Positions 56,792 to 64,000 of a DNA stretch of 64,000 nt are shown here, in pieces. The stretch's first letter is position 1; each line of letters opens with the position of its first letter. The translations under genes and the position numbers were made by a program. Location: the NCBI RefSeq assembly GCF_022533585.1, contig NZ_CP092827.1:2210001-2274000 (forward strand). Reading direction: 5' to 3'. The notes under the pieces were generated by a model that was not told the origin of the DNA, made no database searches, and was given only the letters and a program-made list of their open reading frames with translations. The stretch comes from Pseudomonas sp. LS.1a. Its GTDB lineage: Bacteria > Pseudomonadota > Gammaproteobacteria > Pseudomonadales > Pseudomonadaceae.

Positions 56792-57804
56792 GAGCGCCCC
56801 CGGAACCGGACGACGGGGCTGATCTGGCCGTGGCGGTCATCGACAAAGCTGGTCCAGCCCAGATAGGCGCCTCGGCTGCGGTGCAGACAGAAAGATGACA
56901 GCGCGTTTTGCTTCAGGCGCAGTTCCAGGTCGTAGGCCAAGCCATCACGCAGTAAAAAGTCGATTAGCGCGCGCAAGCGGCCGAAGTTGATGCCGCTGGG
57001 GAGCAAGTCGCGCAATTGCGTTTGTTCCAGTTCGCTGATCACGATGGTGAACTTGCTGCTCCGCGTGCGCGTGCGGCTGCCGACCATGAACGTGCTGCCC
57101 AGCTCGCCATTGCTGCGCCCGAGGCTAACAAGCTGTTTGGCAGTAGTGGGGACCGAGCGGGTTTCGAACTCGCGGATCTGCACATGCTTGAGGTCGAAAC
57201 AGTGGGCAATGATGCCGGCCACGGTTCCCGGTGCACGGCTGCGGCTGGCAATGACACCGGCAAAACTGAGCAGCCGACTCCAGGGCAGTGCCGTGTCCCC
57301 TCGCAGCTGTTTGTCGTTCAAACCAAGCAGCGCAAAGACGTACTGTGAGAACCCATCGGTGGCTCCCGGCTGAAAGCGGATGTAGTAGCGATATTTACGC
57401 CAGATTCGATGCAGCAGGCTGAGCAGGTAGTGGTTGAAGAAATCGAAGAAAGCCGGCCGCACACCAATACCCTGTGCATGCTCGTATGCCACCTGTTCCA
57501 GGTAATAGGTGGGCAAAGGCGAGTCAGTACCGTGCAAACCCATGAAAGTGGCGCACACGCGATAGCGCTGTTCCTCGCCGGGCATCCGTTCGGCTTTGTA
57601 TACGTCCGAAACGGGGAAGGTCAGCCGCGGGTCGCTGGCAAGGCGCACACGTAACCGGGTGGCCTCGCTCGGCCAGCGTGGTTCAAGGTCATCACCATGC
57701 AGGCCGTGCAAGCGCTCCAGCAACTGGAAGAAGTTGTACTGGTGCGCCTCGGCGAGCAGCTTGTCGGCTAGATCAGCGGTTGTTTGCCGGTCTGGATTGG
57801 CCAT
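56788..57804 (-). CDS. tssG: T6SS baseplate protein TssG
   Basis: A 338-residue baseplate wedge protein. FFQLLERLHGLHG near the N-terminus, FMGLHGTDSPLPTYYLEQVA, and FFDFFNHYLLSLLHRIWRKY are TssG signatures. It overlaps tssF by 37 bases upstream and the FHA gene by 4 downstream. It works with TssF and TssE in the baseplate. Confidence 0.94.
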   Translation of the reverse strand: MANPDRQTTADLADKLLAEAHQYNFFQLLERLHGLHGDDLEPRWPSEATRLRVRLASDPRLTFPVSDVYKAERMPGEEQRYRVCATFMGLHGTDSPLPTYYLEQVAYEHAQGIGVRPAFFDFFNHYLLSLLHRIWRKYRYYIRFQPGATDGFSQYVFALLGLNDKQLRGDTALPWSRLLSFAGVIASRSRAPGTVAGIIAHCFDLKHVQIREFETRSVPTTAKQLVSLGRSNGELGSTFMVGSRTRTRSSKFTIVISELEQTQLRDLLPSGINFGRLRALIDFLLRDGLAYDLELRLKQNALSSFCLHRSRGAYLGWTSFVDDRHGQISPVVRFRGRS

Positions 57805-59534
57805 GTGTAGTGCTCGTTATTGGTGGTGTTGATTACTTCCAGTTGATGGAAGGAATTGATGCTGGCGTACAGCGCGAAGAAGTGCGCGAGCACGCAACTG
57901 AACAGGTACAAGTCGCCTTCGCAGAGGAAGGCGGCCTGGTCCAGCTTCAGCCGGGTGTGCAGGCCACGAATGGGTTGCCCCTTGATAAGCCAATCCAAGG
58001 GTGTTGTGTGAACATCGCGGATGCCATCGAGGCGCTTGCGGGTGGTGCGTGTTTGCTGGATGTCGTGCAACGCGGCGAAGTCATAGGCGCGAATGACCGC
58101 TTTCAGTGGGTCGACCGAGAGCAGCGACAGGTAGTTGAGCGACATGTTGGAGATCAAGGCCCACTGCAACTGGCCATCCAGCACCGGCCTGTACGGGCGG
58201 GTGGGGGCGCAGATGTTGGTGTAGGTAGCCAGGGGTGGCGTGATTTCGGTGAGCACGTTGATGTCATCGATGCCCAACGCCAGTGGCAGGTCGCGATTGG
58301 TGCAGGTCAGGTCGATGGACGCCGTTTCCAGCTCGCCAATGTAGGTGTTGGCATCGGCGCGCACGAAAGCGATGCGATGCGTGACGCCATCGCCGCGCAG
58401 GGATTCTTCGAGCTGGTAGCGGTAATACAACGCCGTGCGCCCTTGTACATGCTCGATTTCATGGGCGAACGATTCGAATGGGCGGAAGGTTCTCAGGTGT
58501 TCGCCGGTACTGCCGTCAGTCGTGGTGCGGGTACTGATCACCTCATCGATGCTGAAGATCTCGTAAGCGTAGCGCTCTGCGCCTTTAGGCTTCAGCTCGA
58601 CCTGAGCAACGTCGCTGGACAGGTCGATAGGTTCGGCGCTGTGCTTGAACAGGTTGACTGCAGTTGTGCAGAACAGCCTGAAGTCTGCTTTGCCGACACG
58701 CAGCGAGTCGGGAAGCTGGCGGGTGAAGTGCAGCTTGATACGTACCTTGGCGCTTTGTTCTGCGGGCCACAGGCGTTCCAGTCCGCTGACAGCGAAGAAG
58801 TGAAAGCGCTGTGGGAAGATGAAGTACTCCTGCAGGATCCGGTAGCCATCGAAGACGTTCTGCGGATAGGGCAGCAGGGCTTCATCAGGGTTGAAACCCG
58901 GAAAGGCGATGCTGCTGGCCGGCAATCGGCGAACCTCGCCATTGATGGTTACGCTGACATGTTCGAGATATTGAGAGATCCATAAATAGAGCGTGCGGGC
59001 GGTGCGGTGATCACCGCTGAGGTGGAAATCGAGGCTGGCACAGCCCAAGGTATTCAACGGCCGCTTCACCAGGGTTTGAAGATCGATGTGAACCACGGAG
59101 TTGTCGAGGGTTTGGGTTGCGCCTACCGCGTCGATTTCGAACGGATGAATGTTTACAGCTGTGCAGGTGCGAAATTCACAGGCGACACCGTCCACGGGTT
59201 TTGAGAACAACCTTGAACCCTTGGGGATCTGTTGTGACTGGCTGAGCGATTGCTTGCGTGGCGTGAACTGGATGATCGTTACGCTGGGCAGCGGCCGAAG
59301 GTAGTTGGGCCACAGCAACTGCAGCATAGGGTGCGTCAGTTCTGGCAAGTCGTCTTCCAGCTTCAGTCGTAGCTTGGCCGTCAGGAACGCAAAGGCTTCC
59401 ATCAGGCGTTCGACATCGGGGTCGCTACCGCCGTTGCCAAGCAGCCGAGCCAGCTGTGGGTTGTCCTTGGCGAAGTCGCTTCCCAACTCATGCAGGTAGC
59501 GCAGTTCTTCGTTGAATCGGTCCTTCAGTGACAT
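57768..59534 (-). CDS. tssF: T6SS baseplate protein TssF
   Basis: A 588-residue protein starting MSLKDRFNEELRYLHELGSD, the standard TssF N-terminus, followed by GGSDPDVERLMEAFAFLTAK and LPELTHPMLQLLWPNYLRPL. The internal NVFDGYRILQEYFIFPQRFH motif is typical. Three bases separate it from the tssE stop. Confidence 0.95.
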   Translation of the reverse strand: MSLKDRFNEELRYLHELGSDFAKDNPQLARLLGNGGSDPDVERLMEAFAFLTAKLRLKLEDDLPELTHPMLQLLWPNYLRPLPSVTIIQFTPRKQSLSQSQQIPKGSRLFSKPVDGVACEFRTCTAVNIHPFEIDAVGATQTLDNSVVHIDLQTLVKRPLNTLGCASLDFHLSGDHRTARTLYLWISQYLEHVSVTINGEVRRLPASSIAFPGFNPDEALLPYPQNVFDGYRILQEYFIFPQRFHFFAVSGLERLWPAEQSAKVRIKLHFTRQLPDSLRVGKADFRLFCTTAVNLFKHSAEPIDLSSDVAQVELKPKGAERYAYEIFSIDEVISTRTTTDGSTGEHLRTFRPFESFAHEIEHVQGRTALYYRYQLEESLRGDGVTHRIAFVRADANTYIGELETASIDLTCTNRDLPLALGIDDINVLTEITPPLATYTNICAPTRPYRPVLDGQLQWALISNMSLNYLSLLSVDPLKAVIRAYDFAALHDIQQTRTTRKRLDGIRDVHTTPLDWLIKGQPIRGLHTRLKLDQAAFLCEGDLYLFSCVLAHFFALYASINSFHQLEVINTTNNEHYTWPIQTGKQPLI

Positions 59535-59537
59535 GGG

Positions 59538-59948
59538 TCACCTCACTCGGGTATAGCGGTTGTGCCCGTTGACCAGCAGCTCCAGTTGCAACTGCTCCGT
59601 GTGGTCATTGACCTGTACCTGGCAGTCCAGCCTGAAATGCAACTCCAGCGGGGAGTAACAATCGGGCACTGCTTTGAGCGCATGCACCTGTATGCGTGGT
59701 TCAAAGCGCTGGATGGTGCGGCGAATATCAATGCTCACTTGCTTAAGCAGATCGCCGCTGCTCGTGTCGTGCCCGTTGAAGTCGCGCAGGCCCAGCTCAG
59801 GGCTGCTCTGTGAGCAACCTTGGCGGGCGTTGAGCAGTGTTTCGAGATGGCGCTTGATGGCGGAGAACTTGTGGGAGGCGTTCTCCTGCCGAGATGGCTC
59901 CCGATTGGCAGACTGATCCGCTATCAAGCGATCAAAAAAGCCTCTCAT
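59538..59948 (-). CDS. tssE: T6SS baseplate protein TssE (gp25-like)
   Basis: A 136-residue gp25/lysozyme-like baseplate protein. SAIKRHLETLLNARQGCSQS, SPELGLRDFN and IDIRRTIQRFEPRIQVHALK are family motifs. Its start overlaps the tssC stop (ATGA, 59945-59948). Confidence 0.93.
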   Translation of the reverse strand: MRGFFDRLIADQSANREPSRQENASHKFSAIKRHLETLLNARQGCSQSSPELGLRDFNGHDTSSGDLLKQVSIDIRRTIQRFEPRIQVHALKAVPDCYSPLELHFRLDCQVQVNDHTEQLQLELLVNGHNRYTRVR

Positions 59949-61435
59949 TGCCTGTCGAGCCGCCCGACCAGGGAGATTTCGAAGTTCGCACCCATGTATT
60001 TGAAGTGCGGGCGTACGGCGAGCGAGACCTGGTACCAGCCTGGATCACCGGCAACGTCTGAAACTTCAACGCTGGCAGCGCGTAGCGGCCGGCGGCTGCG
60101 TACATCGGCAGAAGGGTTCTCCTGATCGGCGACATACTGCTTGATCCATTTGTTGAGCTCGCACTCAAGGTCGCGCCGTTCTTTCCAGCTGCCGATCTGC
60201 TCGCGCTGCAGCACCTTGATGTAGTGGGCCAGCCGGTTGACGATGAACAGGTAGGGCAACTGAGTGCCGAGCTTGTAGTTGGTCTGGGCCTGCAGGCCTT
60301 CGGGTGTCTTGGGGAAGTTCTTCGGTTTCTGCACCGAATTGGCCGAGAAGAAAGCGGCGTTGTCGCTGTCCTTGCGCATGGTCAGGGCGATGAAGCCCTC
60401 TTCGGCCAGTTCGAACTCTTTTCGGTCGGAAATCAGCACCTCAGTAGGGATTTTGGCCTGCATCTGACCCAGGGATTCGTACAGATGCACCGGCAGATCT
60501 TCGACAGCGCCGCCTGACTGCGGGCCGATTATGTTCGGGCACCAGCGGTAGCGGGCAAAGCTGTCGTTGATGCAGCTGGCCAGCAGGAAGGCGGAGTTGC
60601 CCCACAAGTAGTTGTCATGCCGGCCGGCGATGTCCTCGTCGTAGTTGAAGCTCTCGATCGATTTCTCCTGGTGGTGGTAGGCGGAGCGGAGCATGAAGCG
60701 CGGCCCGGTCAGTGCAGTGTGACGGGCATCTTCACTTTCCCGGAAAGCACGCCATTTGGCATGCCGTGGGCCGGCGAAGATGTCCTTGATCTCCTTGAGG
60801 TTCGGCAACTCCTCAAAGCTGCTGAGGTTGAAGAACTCCGGAGAAGGTGCCGCCAGGAACGGCGCATGCGACATGGCACCGACAGAGGCCATGTAGCTCA
60901 GTAGCTTGATGTCCGGGGAGGAAGGGCCGAAGTTGTAGTTGCCGACCATAGCTGCAACTGGTTCACCACCAAATTGGCCGTAACCTGCGGTGTAGACGTG
61001 TTTGTAAATGCCACTGCAGGTGATGTCGGCCGCGTTCTCGAAGTCATCGAGCAGGTCTTCCTTGCAAACATGCAACACCTCAAGCTTTATGTTCTCGCGG
61101 AAGTCCGTGCGGTCCACCAGAAGTTTGAGGCTACGCCACGACGATTCAAGCTGTTGGAACTCGGGCTGATGAAGAATGGCATCCATCTGTTTGCTGAGTA
61201 CCCGATCCAGCTCTGCAATCATCTGGTCGACGCGATGCTTGTTGATTAGTTGATCTGGGTCATTGCTCATGAGAATTTTGGCAATGAACGCAGATACACC
61301 CTGGCGAGCAACCTGATAGCCCTCTTGAGCGGGCACCAACTTGGTTCCTGCCATGATCTGGTCGAGCAAGGTGGTATTGCTCATTGTCTCGGTAGTTGCT
61401 TCAGCGGCGACGCTAGTGTTGCTTGGCTTTGGCAT
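59945..61435 (-). CDS. tssC: T6SS sheath protein TssC (VipB)
   Basis: A 496-residue large sheath subunit. LLVDRTDFRENIKLEVLHVC, VAAMVGNYNFGPSSPDIKLL, WGNSAFLLASCINDSFARYR and the C-terminal FKYMGANFEISLVGRLD are TssC hallmarks. Start 61435 (MPKPSNTSVAAE) gives the usual length; an in-frame extension to 61645 overlaps tssB and is rejected. It lies 17 bases after tssB. Confidence 0.95.
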   Translation of the reverse strand: MPKPSNTSVAAEATTETMSNTTLLDQIMAGTKLVPAQEGYQVARQGVSAFIAKILMSNDPDQLINKHRVDQMIAELDRVLSKQMDAILHQPEFQQLESSWRSLKLLVDRTDFRENIKLEVLHVCKEDLLDDFENAADITCSGIYKHVYTAGYGQFGGEPVAAMVGNYNFGPSSPDIKLLSYMASVGAMSHAPFLAAPSPEFFNLSSFEELPNLKEIKDIFAGPRHAKWRAFRESEDARHTALTGPRFMLRSAYHHQEKSIESFNYDEDIAGRHDNYLWGNSAFLLASCINDSFARYRWCPNIIGPQSGGAVEDLPVHLYESLGQMQAKIPTEVLISDRKEFELAEEGFIALTMRKDSDNAAFFSANSVQKPKNFPKTPEGLQAQTNYKLGTQLPYLFIVNRLAHYIKVLQREQIGSWKERRDLECELNKWIKQYVADQENPSADVRSRRPLRAASVEVSDVAGDPGWYQVSLAVRPHFKYMGANFEISLVGRLDRQ

Positions 61436-61452
61436 TGGGACGCTCCGTTGTC

Positions 61453-61956
61453 TCAGTCTTCTTTTGGCGCCTCGAGCACCAGGTCGAGTTCTTTCGCGAG
61501 TTGTTTGCGGGCTTGCTCGTTGTTCAACAGATGTTGCAGTTGCTTGCGGAAAGTTGGCACGTTGCCCAGCGGGCCTTTCAGGGCGACTAACGCCTCTCGC
61601 AGTTGAATCAGTTTGTTCAGCTCCGGCACCTGGCGAGCGATGCAATCGGGCCCGAAGTCGTTGATCGACTTGAACTGCAGATTGACCGCCAGTTCCGTAT
61701 CCTGCGCTGCGCCGAGCATGGATGGCACCGACATATCCAGGCGCACCTCGGCATCGCTCAGCACATTGTTGAAGGTGTGTTTGTCAATACGCATGACCGT
61801 ACGGTCTTCCAGGGCGCGGTTGTCATCCAGGCCGAAGTCGCCCAAAACAAGCATCTTGTGAGGTAGCTCTACTTCGGCTTGTTCCCCACTGGTGGCCGGT
61901 ACGTATTTGATGTTGATGCGCTCTTGGGGCGCAACGGAGCCGGAGGACTTGCTCAT
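61453..61956 (-). CDS. tssB: T6SS sheath protein TssB (VipA)
   Basis: A 167-residue small sheath subunit, first gene of the long minus-strand T6SS operon. RINIKYVPATSGEQAEVELP, MLVLGDFGLDDN and LAVNLQFKSINDFGPDCIA are typical. The divergent region 61957-62268 with a TGTAGGA-N4-TCCTACA dyad should contain its promoter. Confidence 0.95.
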   Translation of the reverse strand: MSKSSGSVAPQERINIKYVPATSGEQAEVELPHKMLVLGDFGLDDNRALEDRTVMRIDKHTFNNVLSDAEVRLDMSVPSMLGAAQDTELAVNLQFKSINDFGPDCIARQVPELNKLIQLREALVALKGPLGNVPTFRKQLQHLLNNEQARKQLAKELDLVLEAPKED

Positions 61957-62268
61957 TGACTGATATCCTTGAATGTTTCAGCTTATATGTAGGAAGTGTC
62001 CTACAAATTCGTGTGTAATAATAAACATGTGCCCTTGCTTAAGTCTGTTGGTGCATAAAAACCATGCGCTTTGAGTGTGGCGGGAGTCGAGTGAAAAGAT
62101 GTAAGAAAATATTTGTTTGTGTTATCTCTTGGTGATGTACTAGGCTCCGGTCGATATCGTTCGGTTTGGTGTTTTGCACTTTGTTCGGTGTGGTTGGCTG
62201 ATTTTGTAGGAAAGTGCGACTTATCATGTGGGATGTGTTTACTATTTCAAAAAGAGAGTGGACTCAAG
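61957..62268. other. Divergent tssB / tagO promoter region
   Basis: AT-rich 312-base region. It holds the dyad at 61988-62005 and another TGTAGGA half-site at 62205-62211. I found no sigma-54 -24/-12 element with correct spacing and no convincing gene; the reading frame ahead of tagO (from 62113) lacks family features. Confidence 0.6.
61988..62005. promoter_or_regulatory. Perfect dyad upstream of tssB
   Basis: TGTAGGA-AGTG-TCCTACA, 7-bp arms and 4-base spacer, 31 bases ahead of the tssB start. Candidate operator or leader hairpin. Confidence 0.5.
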
Positions 62269-62916
62269 ATGATTGCCCGCTATTCCTGTGGCATTGTTCT
62301 CTCGTTGATGTTTGGTCTGCCGCCGGTGTTGGCGAGCCCAGTGCGGGACTGCCCTAGAATTGTGTCTAACGTGGAGCGTCTGGCTTGCTTTGATGAAGCA
62401 GCGAATACGCCTGCATATGTAACAAAGCGGCAGTGGTCAGCACCCGAGCAAGAGGCACCCAGTGTGCTACGAGTAATGGCAAACGAAACCGCGCGAGGGC
62501 CAGATGACCTGACCTTCCTCGCAAGTACGGATGAGGGGGATTGGCGGTTGCACGGGCTGGTGATATCAGCACCGGCAATTGCATCGGCTGACCTACGCCC
62601 GTACCTGGCTATCAGCTGCGTGGAGGGCATCTCCAGGCTGCAGTTGATCAGCGCCCAGCCCCTGGACGCGAGATGGGTGAAGGTGCAGTTGCAGGGGATG
62701 CGTGGATCCACGGTTGCAAGGCCCTGGCAGGTGATGGAGAACGGCCAGGTGCTAGATGCGGGGCGAGGCCTGCCAGCCATCGAGCAGATCAAGAAGTTGA
62801 TCGGGGCTGAACGCATACGGCTGCTCAGTGATAACCCCGAGGTTGATGGCCTTGTGTTCGATGCCCAGGGGCTGGACCCATTGATCAGCAAGGCGCGTAG
62901 CACATGTCGCTGGTAA
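62269..62916 (+). CDS. tagO: T6SS-associated protein TagO (VasI)
   Basis: A 215-residue secreted protein: signal peptide MIARYSCGIVLSLMFGLPPV then LASPVRDCPRIVSNVERLAC and FDEAAN, the characteristic TagO/VasI opening with paired cysteines. The body includes LAISCVEGISRLQLI and ends STCRW. It is expected in the periplasm. ATG 62269 is chosen because the signal peptide begins there; the upstream frame to 62113 is not supported. It overlaps tssA by 13 bases, matching the vasI-vasJ order of V. cholerae. Confidence 0.85.
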   Translation: MIARYSCGIVLSLMFGLPPVLASPVRDCPRIVSNVERLACFDEAANTPAYVTKRQWSAPEQEAPSVLRVMANETARGPDDLTFLASTDEGDWRLHGLVISAPAIASADLRPYLAISCVEGISRLQLISAQPLDARWVKVQLQGMRGSTVARPWQVMENGQVLDAGRGLPAIEQIKKLIGAERIRLLSDNPEVDGLVFDAQGLDPLISKARSTCRW

Positions 62917-64000
62917 CTGGGTGGGGGGAAGAGCAACTTACCCGGTTGCTTATGCCGATCGATCCGGCAGTACCGGCTGGCCTGTTCGATATGGAGGACG
63001 AAACCTACCAGGCCATTGACCAGGAGATGGTCAAGCTGGGCGGGCTACAGGAGGCTTCAATCGACTGGAGCTACATCGAAGAGGCGTCCTGTCAGTATCT
63101 GGGCCAGCAGTGCAAGCACTTGCGGATCGTCGCACACCTGAGTGTCGTGTGGCTGCGCAGCGGTTGTTGGGAGCGCTGGAACGTCACCTTGGCGTTACTT
63201 GCCGGGATGGTGGAGCGCTATTGGGAAGCCGCTCATCCAAAACCGGGGCCCAAAGGCTTCCTGGGCAAACGCAAGCTGGTTGGCCTTGTGCTTAATCGCT
63301 TGATCGAAGCGCTGCCGCGCCTTGACCGTTTCACGTACAGCCCTGCTCATGGAATGGCCGCACAGGATGCGTTGACGCGTTTGATGCAGCAACAAGACGG
63401 CGCACAACTGGATGCGGCTGTTCTGAGCAGGCTGGAGCGGCTGTTACTTGAACACACGGACCTTGCCAATGGTGTTGGCGAGGCTGCTGCGCCCATCTCC
63501 CCGATTGCAAGCAGCCAGCCAGCGTCGCTGGCCGATGTCATTGCAAGGCCAGTGCCCCGGGCTTCAATTGGCAACGAGCGCGAAATGCGGCGTGCCGTGT
63601 TGAATATGGCCGAGCTCATCAATCAACAGGATCCCTACGACCCGGTTGGCTACCAACTGCGTCGCTTCGGCTTATGGGCCCATATCCAGACCGCGCCTGC
63701 AGTCAAACAGCGGCACTGCACGGGACTGATAGCGGTACCGCCGGAAGTTGTCGCTGGTTACGAAAATGCTGCAGCTGGCACTTCGATTGATGTTGCGTTA
63801 CTGCATCGGATCGAGAAAAGCATCACGGCGGCCCCTTACTGGATCCGCGGGAGCTTCCTGGCTGCGACTGTAGCGTCACAGTTGGCGATGACCGAGGTCA
63901 GCGAGGCCATTCGTAGCACGACCGCGCGGTTTGTACAGCGCCTTCCTTCGTTACAGCAACTGTGCTTCAGCGATGGCACGGTGTTCGTCGATGGCCAATG
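62904..64000 (+). CDS. tssA: T6SS protein TssA (VasJ type), 5' part
   Basis: An open frame with no stop before the window end, starting ATG 62904 inside the end of tagO. The 365 visible residues begin MSLVTGWGEEQLTRLLMPID and then PAGLFDMEDETYQAIDQEMV, as in the ImpA N-terminal domain; GMVERYWEAAHPKPGPKGFL is the conserved cap/baseplate motif. Further on, RRAVLNMAELINQQDPYDPV and GYQLRRFGLWAHIQ match VasJ-type TssA proteins. TssA organises baseplate and tail assembly. Genes for TssM and ClpV may follow beyond the window. Confidence 0.88.
   Translation, partial: MSLVTGWGEEQLTRLLMPIDPAVPAGLFDMEDETYQAIDQEMVKLGGLQEASIDWSYIEEASCQYLGQQCKHLRIVAHLSVVWLRSGCWERWNVTLALLAGMVERYWEAAHPKPGPKGFLGKRKLVGLVLNRLIEALPRLDRFTYSPAHGMAAQDALTRLMQQQDGAQLDAAVLSRLERLLLEHTDLANGVGEAAAPISPIASSQPASLADVIARPVPRASIGNEREMRRAVLNMAELINQQDPYDPVGYQLRRFGLWAHIQTAPAVKQRHCTGLIAVPPEVVAGYENAAAGTSIDVALLHRIEKSITAAPYWIRGSFLAATVASQLAMTEVSEAIRSTTARFVQRLPSLQQLCFSDGTVFVDGQ

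Noticed and set aside
59945..61645. Extension of TssC by 70 residues into tssB
   Set aside because: The extra residues are the out-of-frame reading of tssB; MPKPSN at 61435 gives the standard TssC length.
49341..61956. Prophage tail module
   Set aside because: VgrG, gp25-like TssE and Hcp resemble phage parts, but TssB, C, F, G, J, K, L and TagO identify a T6SS. No capsid, terminase or integrase gene is present.
62113..62268. N-terminal extension of TagO
   Set aside because: A clean signal peptide begins at 62269; the upstream segment is AT-rich promoter DNA.
61957..62268. Sigma-54 promoter for the T6SS
   Set aside because: No GG-N10-GC pair with acceptable flanks was found on either strand in the divergent region.

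Overview
The window looks like chromosomal DNA of a Pseudomonas putida-group bacterium. The evidence is the GC-rich coding, the complete catR-catBCA cluster, putrescine transaminase genes with LuxR regulators, an MvaT-type H-NS protein, and more than ten intergenic copies of the P. putida-style REP palindrome (core TGTGGGAGCGGGTTTACCCG). No rRNA, tRNA, CRISPR array, insertion sequence or integrase was seen.

Layout. Bases 1-2949 hold the end of a polyamine-binding protein, a class III aminotransferase and a LuxR regulator. Bases 3110-8259 hold D-serine dehydratase (dsdA, minus strand) and the catechol ortho-cleavage genes catR / catBCA, with a REP between catB and catC and a terminator after catA. 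Bases 8311-17346 hold two GNAT acetyltransferases, an aldo/keto reductase, a DMT exporter, a lipoprotein, a LysR regulator, katG and an 8-oxoguanine-deaminase-like amidohydrolase. Bases 17571-25020 hold a ketoglutarate-semialdehyde-type dehydrogenase and a second amine module: APC permease, LuxR regulator, putrescine-type aminotransferase and aminoaldehyde dehydrogenase. A pair of perfect dyads lies between the permease and the regulator. At 25338-28223 is a membrane Cache-HAMP-GAF-HD-GYP signalling protein. Bases 28403-34640 hold an IclR-regulated catabolic cluster (FAD enzyme, Gfo/Idh oxidoreductase, TIM-barrel isomerase, MFS porter) with IclR-type dyads and a PcaR-like box.

From 34944 to the end lies an MvaT-like silencer followed by a type VI secretion system (T6SS). 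The minus-strand operon reads tssB-tssC-tssE-tssF-tssG-FHA-tssJ-tssK-tssL-hcp-vgrG-DUF4123 chaperone, then a tandem array of effector/immunity pairs, then a PAAR tip gene. tagO and tssA are transcribed divergently, and tssA runs off the window. The core order matches the Vibrio cholerae vas cluster. hcp-vgrG-DUF4123-effector-immunity matches its VasX auxiliary cluster. ClpV (tssH) and TssM are not in the window.

The main discovery candidate is the array at 35917-49348. It has four repeats of a VasX/BTH_I2691-type pore-forming effector gene followed by a DUF6708-type membrane protein gene, with a period near 3.885 kb. The first ~689 residues of the effectors and the last ~157 residues of the partner proteins are almost identical between copies. 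The effector C-terminus and the partner N-terminus, which are adjacent in DNA, vary together and are AT-richer. This looks like a cassette system for diversifying toxin/immunity specificity between long homology arms. One effector copy has an in-frame ~703-codon deletion but keeps its immunity partner. Translation through the array appears coupled by ATGA overlaps, and the Shine-Dalgarno of each next gene lies inside the KRKR tail codons of the preceding partner gene.
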